DNA from: Candidatus Gastranaerophilales bacterium
GTDB taxonomy: Bacteria; Cyanobacteriota; Vampirovibrionia; Gastranaerophilales; Gastranaerophilaceae
NCBI GenBank assembly: GCA_947589525.1
Contig: CANQAW010000067.1
Coordinates: 1-8,465, forward strand
Length of the DNA stretch: 8,465 nt
Direction: 5' to 3'
Part shown: positions 1-4,608 of the stretch, in pieces
Position numbering within the stretch: the stretch's first letter is position 1
Layout: each line of letters opens with the position of its first letter
The notes under the pieces: model-generated
Database searches by the model: none
What the model saw: only the letters and a program-made list of their open reading frames with translations
What the model was told of the DNA's origin: nothing
Made by a program: the position numbers and the translations under genes

Positions 1-416
1 CATTTATCCTCAATGTAACTGTCAAGTTTGCACTTCCACTTAGCGCCCCATAATTCAGCCGTAAATATAACTTGTTTTTGACCGCTCATATATTGTTTAA
101 ACAGCTCATCTCTTTGGGTGCGTTCATAAGCCAATTGAGCTTGTTTAAATTCCGCTTTTAATTCACCTTTTGAAGTAAACATGGACGGGTTATGCTCTTT
201 AAATGTTTCAATTGTACCTTCAAAACAAGCGTCAATGTATGAACCCTGTAACATTGATTTTGTAGGTTCTTCAACATACAACCCTTCTATTTTTTGTAAA
301 GCCTTAGCTTCACATCCATTATAAGCTATGGTTCCTGTAAAATCTTTGAATTGTGAAACACTCAAATATTCTTTGTTTGCTTCATCTGAATAATAATTAA
401 TGTTTGTAAGTTTCAT
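1..416 (-). CDS. PD-(D/E)XK nuclease-like protein (DUF3799/RecE C-terminal type), 3' end outside window
   Basis: 138 codons are readable before the window edge cuts the gene. The protein begins MKLTNINYYSDEANKEYLSV and matches the N-terminal pattern I know from phage DUF3799 proteins: an early SVSQFKDF segment, a conserved Cys-Glu-Ala-Lys near residue 35, LQGSYIDACFEGT near 57-68, and ELWGAKWKCKLDSYIED near 121-137. Asp132 in KLDSY is the likely first metal-binding acid of the PD-(D/E)XK fold; the following (D/E)XK strand falls beyond base 1. The expected role is an exonuclease resecting double-stranded ends to feed the annealing protein encoded two genes upstream. The start at 416 is supported by an AAAGGG ribosome site and by an ATGA overlap with the stop of the zinc-finger gene, so translation is probably coupled. 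Family assignment is from recalled sequence pattern; nuclease activity is inference. Confidence 0.82.
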   Translation of the reverse strand, partial: MKLTNINYYSDEANKEYLSVSQFKDFTGTIAYNGCEAKALQKIEGLYVEEPTKSMLQGSYIDACFEGTIETFKEHNPSMFTSKGELKAEFKQAQLAYERTQRDELFKQYMSGQKQVIFTAELWGAKWKCKLDSYIEDK

Positions 417-787
417 TTTTTCCCTTTCAATTGATTCAAAATATCTAATACTTTAATACATTCTTCTTTTGTCTTTAAATTAGCCGTATGATAACGATAA
501 TTTAATTTTTCTGATATATAATCATATAAATATTTTCTTTTATATTTTTTTGTTTTCCACAAAGGGTCTAAAAGTGAATGTATTTTTATTCTATTTTTTT
601 TTATTTCTGTTGAAGCTATTACTCCTAATGGTGTTTCTTTTCCTTTGTGAGTTCCTACATAACCGCCACAATGAGGGCATTTATAAAATTTTAAATTGTA
701 TAAATCTTGTCTGTGCGGATAAATTTCTTCTCCATTAGTTAAATAACAATCAACTTCTTTATTGCAATTACAACAATAAATTAACAT
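413..787 (-). CDS. zinc-finger-containing phage protein (DUF3268-like)
   Basis: A 124-residue protein from the ATG at 787. An upstream ATG at 814 exists in frame, but it has no properly spaced ribosome site, whereas the 787 start has GAGAAGGGG just ahead and overlaps the TAA of the annealing-protein gene (ATGTTAA). Two metal-binding pairs are visible: Cys5-x-x-Cys8 and Cys37-Pro-His-Cys40. After the second pair comes YVGTHKGKETPLGVIAS, then a basic helix and SLLDPLW. This VG-H-G---PLG ... R ... DPLW signature is what I recall of the zinc-finger-containing domain DUF3268, common in phage recombination and replication operons. Its biochemical role is not established; nucleic-acid binding or an accessory role to the neighbouring annealing protein and nuclease is inference from the zinc ribbon, the basic C-terminal half and the operon. 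Confidence 0.8.
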   Translation of the reverse strand: MLIYCCNCNKEVDCYLTNGEEIYPHRQDLYNLKFYKCPHCGGYVGTHKGKETPLGVIASTEIKKNRIKIHSLLDPLWKTKKYKRKYLYDYISEKLNYRYHTANLKTKEECIKVLDILNQLKGKK

Positions 788-1452
788 GGTTTCCCCTTCT
801 CTAATTTTTGACATTCTCTACATAACGCCTTTTTATAATTTTTCAAGCTGTACGCATATTCGGCTTGTGTTATTTCTTTTGCACAATTAGCACAATTATA
901 GGTTTTTTGAACATCTGCCGATACACGTTGGGCTTTATTGGCGTCAGAAGGTGTAGGAGTATCACTTTCGGGCAAATCTTCACCCGCATAGATGTATAAA
1001 CCGAGTCCAAACATACCTAAATTTTTTGTTAAACAGCGCATAATAGCTTTATTAATATCAAACATTGTTGCCGCTTCGACTTTGCGGTCGATAAATTTTC
1101 CTGTTGGATACCCATTTGTATCATACTCTTTAACCTTATAAATATATGGTTCATTTTTCATGGCTTTATTATTGCTATCCATAACAGGTAGCCACATTTC
1201 ATGCGTTGTCCCTTCAATAGTAACTTGGGTAAAAACCATGTACCCCGTTAAGCTATCATACACATAAGGCAAATTGTTTTCAAATTTTTCAATGGTATAA
1301 TTAGCTGTAGGATATCTCTTTTTTACTTCTGCCCATGCCCATGCCCAAGACAAATAAGTAAGCTTGGACTTACCGCTGTTTTTCGTTTCGGTTTTGTCAT
1401 TGACATTGATGGAATATAATATATCGAATACATTGTTTTCAGGCTCTTTCAT
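781..1452 (-). CDS. single-strand annealing protein, DUF1071/Sak3-like, with C-terminal zinc ribbon
   Basis: A 223-residue protein. Residues 7-160 carry the family hallmarks: NVFDILYSINVNDK, the Trp-rich LSWAWAWAEVKKRYP (33-48), VTIEGTTHEMWLPVMD (77-92), KVEAATMFDINKAIMRCL (124-141) and GLGLYIYAGEDLPE (149-162). These match phage DUF1071 proteins, placed among Rad52-like annealases (Sak3 group). The role is to coat and anneal complementary single strands in the cytoplasm during phage recombination, working with the downstream nuclease. A linker of about 20 residues leads to a zinc ribbon made by Cys187-x-x-Cys190 and Cys211-x-x-Cys214. The start is secure: GAGGTG lies 5 bases ahead of the ATG at 1452 and contains the TGA stop of the preceding gene, implying coupled translation. 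Confident for family; the exact Sak subgroup is less sure. Confidence 0.88.
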   Translation of the reverse strand: MKEPENNVFDILYSINVNDKTETKNSGKSKLTYLSWAWAWAEVKKRYPTANYTIEKFENNLPYVYDSLTGYMVFTQVTIEGTTHEMWLPVMDSNNKAMKNEPYIYKVKEYDTNGYPTGKFIDRKVEAATMFDINKAIMRCLTKNLGMFGLGLYIYAGEDLPESDTPTPSDANKAQRVSADVQKTYNCANCAKEITQAEYAYSLKNYKKALCRECQKLEKGKPC

Positions 1453-1456
1453 GTTG

Positions 1457-1690
1457 TCACCTCAAAATCCAATTAATGAGGTCTAATTGTGCATATAGTT
1501 TAAGTTGTTGCGCTTCGGTTTGATTGTCGCTATCATCAAGCGCCTTTACAATCCATTCTTTTTTTTGTTCAATTTCTTCAATAGTTTTCATTTTTTTTCC
1601 TCTTTCTTCTAATATCTCAGGATGATAAAATTTTATAAAGTCATATTCCGTGTTAAAATTATAAGGGTCTTTACCTAAATAATCACGCAT
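1457..1690 (-). CDS. hypothetical small early phage protein
   Basis: I do not recognise this 77-residue protein. It is predicted to be soluble and helical: an aromatic, acidic N-terminal third (MRDYLGKDPYNFNTEYDF) is followed by a Lys/Glu-rich helix and a C-terminal helix ending in DLINWILR. There is no membrane segment, signal peptide or Cys pair. The start is ambiguous. The ATG at 1690 has AGAGGG about 12 bases upstream, longer than usual. An in-frame ATG at 1591 (MKTIEEIEQKK) has a better site, AAGAGGA, 8 bases ahead and would give a 44-residue product. I keep the longer form because its N-terminus abuts the previous gene (7-base gap) as is normal in this operon, but both forms could be made. 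It lies in the early operon ahead of the annealing protein. Confidence 0.62.
   Translation of the reverse strand: MRDYLGKDPYNFNTEYDFIKFYHPEILEERGKKMKTIEEIEQKKEWIVKALDDSDNQTEAQQLKLYAQLDLINWILR
1458..1463 (-). promoter_or_regulatory. ribosome binding site overlapping upstream stop codon
   Basis: Minus-strand GAGGTG sits 5 bases before the annealing-protein ATG. Its last bases form part of the TGA (1459-1457) that ends the 77-residue gene upstream. A terminating ribosome would sit on the next gene's start site, so the two products are probably made in a coupled ratio. Confidence 0.75.
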
Positions 1691-1697
1691 AAATTTA

Positions 1698-2015
1698 TTA
1701 ACCCTCTTTCATACATTCCAGAATTGCTGGTTGCACTATATAATCACTATCCATCAATTTATTGTCAAAAAGCTTTTCGGCAAAATATTCTATTGCCTCT
1801 GCTTGTTCATCATGGGGTAGCGATGAAAAAACATAAGGATGTTTTTTGCATAAATATTTTTTTATAATTTCAAAAGTGTGCAATTTGTTAAAATATCTTA
1901 CTCTTTTGTTGAATTTTTCCGTAAGAATTTCATTTTCTAATTGATTTTCAAGACTTTTGTTGTTGTCTAATGTTTGTTTAAAAGCAAACAAGCAAAAAAT
2001 TTTTTTAAAAAACAT
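1698..2015 (-). CDS. hypothetical first gene of the early operon
   Basis: A 105-residue protein of unknown family. The N-terminus MFFKKIFCLFAFKQ is short and hydrophobic but too short and basic for a clear membrane span. The rest is charged and probably helical, with a Lys/Arg-rich middle (FNKRVRYFNKLHTFEIIKKYL) and an acidic segment (LPHDEQAEAIEYFAEKLFD, residues 66-84). The start at 2015 is well supported: AGAGGA lies 8 bases ahead, and the gene is first behind the strong promoter at 2046-2074, with a predicted leader of only about 24 bases. Phage genes in this position are often small early-acting or host-modifying proteins, but nothing in the sequence identifies a target. Confidence 0.7.
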   Translation of the reverse strand: MFFKKIFCLFAFKQTLDNNKSLENQLENEILTEKFNKRVRYFNKLHTFEIIKKYLCKKHPYVFSSLPHDEQAEAIEYFAEKLFDNKLMDSDYIVQPAILECMKEG

Positions 2016-2045
2016 ATTTTTTTCCTCTTTTCAATTCACAAACTA

Positions 2046-2074
2046 ATTCTATATTTTTTTAAAAATTTTGTCAA
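2046..2074 (-). promoter_or_regulatory. early operon promoter, near-consensus sigma70 type
   Basis: Reading the minus strand, TTGACA (2074-2069) is followed by a 17-base AT-only spacer and TAGAAT (2051-2046). This is a perfect -35, one mismatch in the -10, and ideal spacing. Transcription would start near 2039, giving a short leader with AGAGGA before the ATG at 2015. Weaker elements lie upstream (a perfect TATAAT at 2114-2109 without a good -35; TTGCAA-17-AATAAT at 2147-2119). The -35 box sits inside a perfect dyad, so repression is plausible. Confidence 0.78.
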
Positions 2075-2082
2075 CAAAATTT
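2063..2082. promoter_or_regulatory. perfect 20-base dyad over the -35 box, candidate operator
   Basis: Plus strand AAATTTTGT-CA-ACAAAATTT: two perfect 9-base inverted arms around a 2-base centre. The 2-base loop cannot form an RNA hairpin as drawn, so a DNA site for a dimeric repressor is the better reading. It fully contains the TTGACA of the early promoter. By symmetry it also presents TTGTCA on the plus strand (2068-2073), 17 bases from a TAATAT (2091-2096). No regulator gene is visible in the window. Confidence 0.6.
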
Positions 2083-2148
2083 GCAAAACTTAATATTAAA
2101 ATACATAAATTATAGTAGATTATTTTAAACGCATGTTATAATTGCAAT

Positions 2149-2165
2149 AAAGGGCTGCGCCCTTT
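2149..2165. other. GC-rich hairpin, 7-bp stem with 3-base loop
   Basis: AAAGGGC, TGC, GCCCTTT forms a perfect stem. On the plus strand it is followed by T then CTCC; on the minus strand by ATTGC. Neither side has a long T-tract, so it is at best a weak terminator in either direction. On the minus strand it lies beyond the main late terminator and before the early promoter, so it could be a back-up terminator insulating the two modules, or a structural element of a plus-strand transcript. Confidence 0.5.
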
Positions 2166-2220
2166 TCTCCGTTTATATACTATCCAAGTAAACTTTTAAA
2201 TATAATCTTTTCGATTCCAC

Positions 2221-2243
2221 GCCCTTGATAGGGCTTTTTATTT
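2221..2243 (+). terminator. intrinsic terminator-like hairpin oriented to the plus strand
   Basis: GCCCT (2221-2225), loop TGAT, AGGGC (2230-2234), then TTTTTATTT. The T-tract follows the stem only on the plus strand. No plus-strand gene is seen to its left, so its presence is unexplained unless a noncoding or antisense transcript is made from the 2070-2220 region. It faces the minus-strand terminator at 2250-2268. Confidence 0.55.
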
Positions 2244-2249
2244 AGGCAT

Positions 2250-2268
2250 AAAAAAAGCCCTTGCGGGC
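2250..2268 (-). terminator. late operon terminator
   Basis: On the minus strand GCCC, loop GCAA (a GNRA-type tetraloop), GGGC, then seven T. The stem is only 4 bp but GC-only. It lies about 43 bases after the stop of the last late gene (the single-TM protein ending at 2311), as expected for the end of the structural/lysis transcript. The right arm and T-tract can instead pair with 2230-2239 (perfect 10-bp AGGGCTTTTT/AAAAAGCCCT), an alternative fold excluding this hairpin. Confidence 0.65.
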
Positions 2269-2310
2269 AATTTGTCATTGAGAATGGTCTTTATAGAGAG
2301 AGAGAAAAAA

Positions 2311-2622
2311 TTATTTTTTTATTGTTTCTGTCTTGATTTCATTTTCGATATTTTCAATTTTCTTTAATATTATATCATTTTTTTGGGAATTTTCCAAACT
2401 TTCATGTGCCATGTCGTCAAGTTTGTACATTCTTCCGCCTAAATAAAAACTAAACATCAGTATTGTTATAATTGAACCATAAAAGCTTTTTTTTAAAAAG
2501 CCTATTTCGTCAAACATCAAATTTATTTTTGAAACTAAGCTTATTTTATCAGGGTTGCTCGGAGAGCCGAACAAAAAATTGTATATTTCATTTATTTTTT
2601 GTTGCACTTTTTCAGGCTCCAT
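2311..2622 (-). CDS. single-TM membrane protein in the holin position
   Basis: 103 residues with one clear membrane segment, roughly 47-64 (YGSIITILMFSFYLGGRMY), flanked by charged regions. Residues 1-46 are polar and probably helical. Residues 75-103 are a Lys/Glu/Ile-rich coiled-coil-like helix (LKKIENIENEIKTE). It directly follows the M15 peptidase (3-base gap; start at 2622 with GAGGG about 11 bases ahead inside that gene) and is last in the late operon. Position suggests a role in lysis such as holin, holin-associated protein or inner-membrane spanin. It does not match a family I can name, and the mid-protein TM with coiled coils on both sides also fits a structural membrane adaptor. The immediate 3' side has a short CT microsatellite (about 2293-2304). 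Confidence 0.6.
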   Translation of the reverse strand: MEPEKVQQKINEIYNFLFGSPSNPDKISLVSKINLMFDEIGFLKKSFYGSIITILMFSFYLGGRMYKLDDMAHESLENSQKNDIILKKIENIENEIKTETIKK

Positions 2623-2625
2623 AAG

Positions 2626-3042
2626 TTAAAAAGCCCTCATATCTTTGTTTGTTTTGCGTCTGTTATTAGCTCGGTTATATGCAACATGTAGCCATTGAGC
2701 GCCCGCTTTATTTGTTTCAATAAAGCACTCATCAAAATCTAAGTAAGCAATAACATAATTATATAATTGCTCAAGCGTCGCTTCTTTAGCTGTTATATCG
2801 GCAGCTCTACCATATAAATGATTGGAATTAACAGCGCCCCCAACCAGTACATTTAATTTAGGGCAACGGTACCCGCTATTAATGTTTATAATTCCAAACC
2901 TATCACGTAACGGTTGTAAAATATTAAAGATTAAAAAAAGCATATTGTCTAGGCTGTCAGTGGATGTAGGAAGATTATTAATATTATTCTTAACGGCTCT
3001 TTGGCTTTTCACAAGCTCTGACATTTTAAAATTTAAGTTCAT
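2626..3042 (-). CDS. M15 family D-Ala-D-Ala carboxypeptidase/endopeptidase-like endolysin
   Basis: A 138-residue protein with the compact M15_3-type fold. It carries NINSGYRCPKLNVLVGG (54-69), the zinc motif SNHLYGRAADI (73-83; His75 and Asp82 as ligands), an acidic FDECFIE stretch (103-109) supplying the catalytic acid, and QWLHVAY (116-122; His119 as third ligand). These proteins cleave peptidoglycan stem peptides and act as phage endolysins. There is no signal peptide, N-terminal membrane anchor or cell-wall binding domain, so release would need a holin; the next gene encodes a membrane protein. The start at 3042 has AGAGG about 10 bases ahead and lies 2 bases after the preceding stop. A later ATG at 3024 is possible but would trim a conserved-looking N-terminus. 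Confidence 0.88.
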   Translation of the reverse strand: MNLNFKMSELVKSQRAVKNNINNLPTSTDSLDNMLFLIFNILQPLRDRFGIININSGYRCPKLNVLVGGAVNSNHLYGRAADITAKEATLEQLYNYVIAYLDFDECFIETNKAGAQWLHVAYNRANNRRKTNKDMRAF

Positions 3043-3044
3043 TA

Positions 3045-3572
3045 TTAAATAACCTCTTCATAAATTTCATACAAATCAAAAGGCGGATGATATCCAACAG
3101 ACCACCCGATATTAAAAAATACTCCAAATCTGTATAAATTATATATACAAGGGGGAATTGCGCCCGTTGCCTTCATTGCTCTTTTAAATAAACAATCTGC
3201 GCCCCACTTGGTAAAATTAACACATTCAAGAAATTTAATAGGTATATCTTCACAAATTATTTTATTCTTGTGCTGTTTTAAAAACCCTTTGTCAATTAAC
3301 TCTTGCTCTGTCAAATTAACTTTAATAGCTTGGTGCCACGTGCAAATAAAATCATGGATATGACTAGGACGCACGTCATACTTGCTTTTATTGCCTGCCA
3401 ACCCTGCTAAACAATCGGGAATTGTATAATTATCCGTCATATAATTACGAGGGGTAATATATATTGAATTATCTTTATCTAAAAACAATTCATTATCAAG
3501 CATTAACCATTTATTGGCTTGTGATAATTTTTCTAATCTGCTATTGTCCGTTAACCATCTCATCTTTAGCAT
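3045..3572 (-). CDS. DUF1353 phage protein
   Basis: About 175 residues. The region KWLMLDNELFLDKD ... YITPRNYMTDNYTIPDCLAGL ... VRPSHIHDFI follows the DUF1353 layout: a strand-rich start, a Thr-Asp-x-x-(S/T)-Ile-Pro motif and a His-Asp pair (near residues 73-74 of this form). DUF1353 proteins recur near phage tail and lysis genes; their function is unknown. The C-terminal half, with FTKWGADCLFKRAM and a final aromatic, Gly-rich stretch (VFFNIGWSVGYHPPF), may be membrane-associated. The start is uncertain. The ATG at 3572 follows GAGG with only 3 bases; the ATG at 3563 has the same site 12 bases away; a GTG at 3599 extends the frame without a good site. Every option overlaps the end of the exported-protein gene, so expression is probably coupled. 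Confidence 0.72.
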   Translation of the reverse strand: MLKMRWLTDNSRLEKLSQANKWLMLDNELFLDKDNSIYITPRNYMTDNYTIPDCLAGLAGNKSKYDVRPSHIHDFICTWHQAIKVNLTEQELIDKGFLKQHKNKIICEDIPIKFLECVNFTKWGADCLFKRAMKATGAIPPCIYNLYRFGVFFNIGWSVGYHPPFDLYEIYEEVI

Positions 3573-3807
3573 TTTCCTCATTGTTATTAAATAAAGCACC
3601 TTTTTTAATGATTAGAATATTAATATTAAATGCGCTATGGTCATTAATAATCTTTTGTGTTCCTGTTTGCTCACTGTCTTGTCTATCATAGTTTATGCTT
3701 GCGAAGCCTTTTGTATTCTTAATATCTTGTTGCGGTGTTTCACTTGCGTAAGCTAACTCCGCAAATAGTAAGAGTATTAATAAATGAATCATGATGTTTT
3801 TTTTCAT
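3541..3807 (-). CDS. small exported protein with Sec signal peptide
   Basis: 88 residues. The N-terminus MKKNIMIHLLILLLFAELAYA is a textbook Sec signal peptide: basic start, Leu/Ile-rich core and an AYA cleavage motif before SETPQQD. The mature part of about 67 residues is polar with a short hydrophobic stretch near 63-68 (INILIIKKG). There is no lipobox Cys, so it is not an Rz1-type lipoprotein. It has the best ribosome site in the window, AAAGGAGG 7 bases ahead of the ATG. Its first 22 codons lie inside an out-of-frame small ORF, and its 3' end overlaps the DUF1353 gene. Lysis-cluster position suggests a periplasmic or spanin-like role, but no family is recognised. Export implies action after passage across the inner membrane. 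Confidence 0.72.
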   Translation of the reverse strand: MKKNIMIHLLILLLFAELAYASETPQQDIKNTKGFASINYDRQDSEQTGTQKIINDHSAFNINILIIKKGALFNNNEENAKDEMVNGQ

Positions 3808-3895
3808 TCTCTATCCTCCTTTTATCAATAGCATAAAGTCTGAATGCTGAATGTTTTAAAAATGGAATTTGATTAATTAAACTTGGTATTTTCAT
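3740..3895 (-). CDS. 51-residue small ORF overlapping the exported-protein gene out of frame
   Basis: The ATG at 3895 follows AAGGA at a 7-base distance, one of the better sites in the window. The frame runs 51 codons to TGA at 3742-3740. The product starts MKIPSLINQIPFLKHSAFRL and ends ICGVSLRK. It is strongly basic with a mildly hydrophobic, amphipathic N-terminal third and no clear membrane span. The AAAGGAGG site and start codon of the exported protein lie inside it in another frame, so it may be a real small protein, or a leader ORF whose translation opens or tunes the next start. It fills most of the otherwise empty 3808-3939 gap. Coding status is not proven; no family is recognised. 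Confidence 0.45.
   Translation of the reverse strand: MKIPSLINQIPFLKHSAFRLYAIDKRRIENEKKHHDSFINTLTICGVSLRK
3815..3822 (-). promoter_or_regulatory. consensus Shine-Dalgarno for the exported protein
   Basis: Minus-strand AAAGGAGG, 7 bases before the ATG at 3807. It is the only full AGGAGG core among the genes here and predicts higher translation than its neighbours. It lies within the reading frame of the 51-residue small ORF. Confidence 0.8.
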
Positions 3896-3921
3896 TGTGT
3901 TTTCCTTATTTTATGACGGCA

Positions 3922-3936
3922 GGGGAATTAATCCCC
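3922..3936. other. hairpin just after the fibre-associated gene
   Basis: GGGGA, loop ATTAA, TCCCC, 4 bases past the TAA at 3940 on the minus strand. It is followed by TGCCGTCATAAAATAAGG, with no T-tract, so it is not a standard intrinsic terminator. It could protect the 3' end of an upstream processed mRNA or attenuate read-through from the structural genes into the lysis cluster. It lies upstream of the 51-residue small ORF. Confidence 0.4.
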
Positions 3937-3939
3937 CGC

Positions 3940-4608
3940 TTAGTCGGCATTGGCTTCATGAGCCTTTGCGGGTAATTCTTTATTTTTAAATAAATAATTC
4001 AAATCTTCAGAGTTAAAACCTAATAACGCACCAATTTGATTTAAATACGGGTTGCCTCTATAAAAATTATTTGCTTTTAGCTCAATCTTTAACGCTTTTA
4101 AATCAATTTCTGGATTATCTTTAACTAATTCAATAACATCATTAAAATCAATTTTTTTTGCTTTATATAATGCACGCTCTACATCCGCACCCGTAAGAGA
4201 CAACATATTAAGACGTTCTTGCTCTTCTTGCGCTTTTTCTTCAGGCGTTTTTTCTATAACTTCATTATCAACAATCTTATAATCATCAGGACTATTTTTA
4301 ATTTTTTCTGCCAATTCTTTATCAACTATTATGCCATTAGGTTTATTAATAGTTGTGTTTTTAGTTATATTCAAATTTTCATCGACAAGATAGTATTTCC
4401 TATAATCTAATTTGTCTTGCCAAGCTCCAATGACATAAACTGCTACATGCCCATCTTCAACAATAGGCGGTTCGCTTAAAGTAGCATTTGCAGGCACTAA
4501 AGGCACAAATTCACCTCTTTTTTTTGTCTCTTCAGGGTCTGATTCGGCTACTTTCTTGCCTAAATATTCACCTGTTTTTTTATCATATTCATAAATATAT
4601 GTAGTCAT
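3940..4608 (-). CDS. tail-fibre-associated protein (fibre assembly-like)
   Basis: 222 residues. The N-terminal part has the pattern of proteins encoded just after phage tail fibres: MTTYIYEYDKKTGEYLG, then VPLVPANATLSEPPI and a DGHVAVYVIGAWQDKLDYR segment (about 52-70), as in fibre-assembly and fibre-tip proteins. A Glu/Lys-rich linker (about 113-135) leads to a helical C-terminal domain of about 75 residues with ADVERALYKAKKIDF, IDLKALKIELKANNFYRGNP and GALLGFNSEDLNYLF, which I have seen in phage proteins of this position but cannot name. The start at 4608 shares one base with the fibre stop (TAATG) and has GAGGT 7 bases ahead, so the two genes are translationally coupled. A chaperone or fibre-cap role is inference. 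Confidence 0.6.
   Translation of the reverse strand: MTTYIYEYDKKTGEYLGKKVAESDPEETKKRGEFVPLVPANATLSEPPIVEDGHVAVYVIGAWQDKLDYRKYYLVDENLNITKNTTINKPNGIIVDKELAEKIKNSPDDYKIVDNEVIEKTPEEKAQEEQERLNMLSLTGADVERALYKAKKIDFNDVIELVKDNPEIDLKALKIELKANNFYRGNPYLNQIGALLGFNSEDLNYLFKNKELPAKAHEANAD

Noticed and set aside
1333..1351. Short tandem repeat of CCCATG in the annealing-protein gene
   Set aside because: It encodes the family-conserved Trp-Ala-Trp-Ala-Trp motif, so protein constraint explains it.
2180..2278. A 32-codon minus-strand ORF across the late terminator
   Set aside because: It has no ribosome site and runs through both hairpins and the T-tract; the sequence is better explained as noncoding terminator DNA.
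2293..2304. GA/CT microsatellite after the late genes
   Set aside because: Only about six dinucleotide units, adjacent to an A/T run; no structure or regulatory motif can be attached to it.
2822..3052. Plus-strand hydrophobic open frame opposite the M15 gene
   Set aside because: Antisense of the peptidase zinc motifs; AT-rich antisense frames often look like membrane proteins.
3045..3599. GTG start at 3599 for the DUF1353 gene
   Set aside because: It lacks a ribosome site and would overlap the upstream gene by 59 bases; the ATG codons at 3572 or 3563 lie behind a GAGG and before the family-like region.
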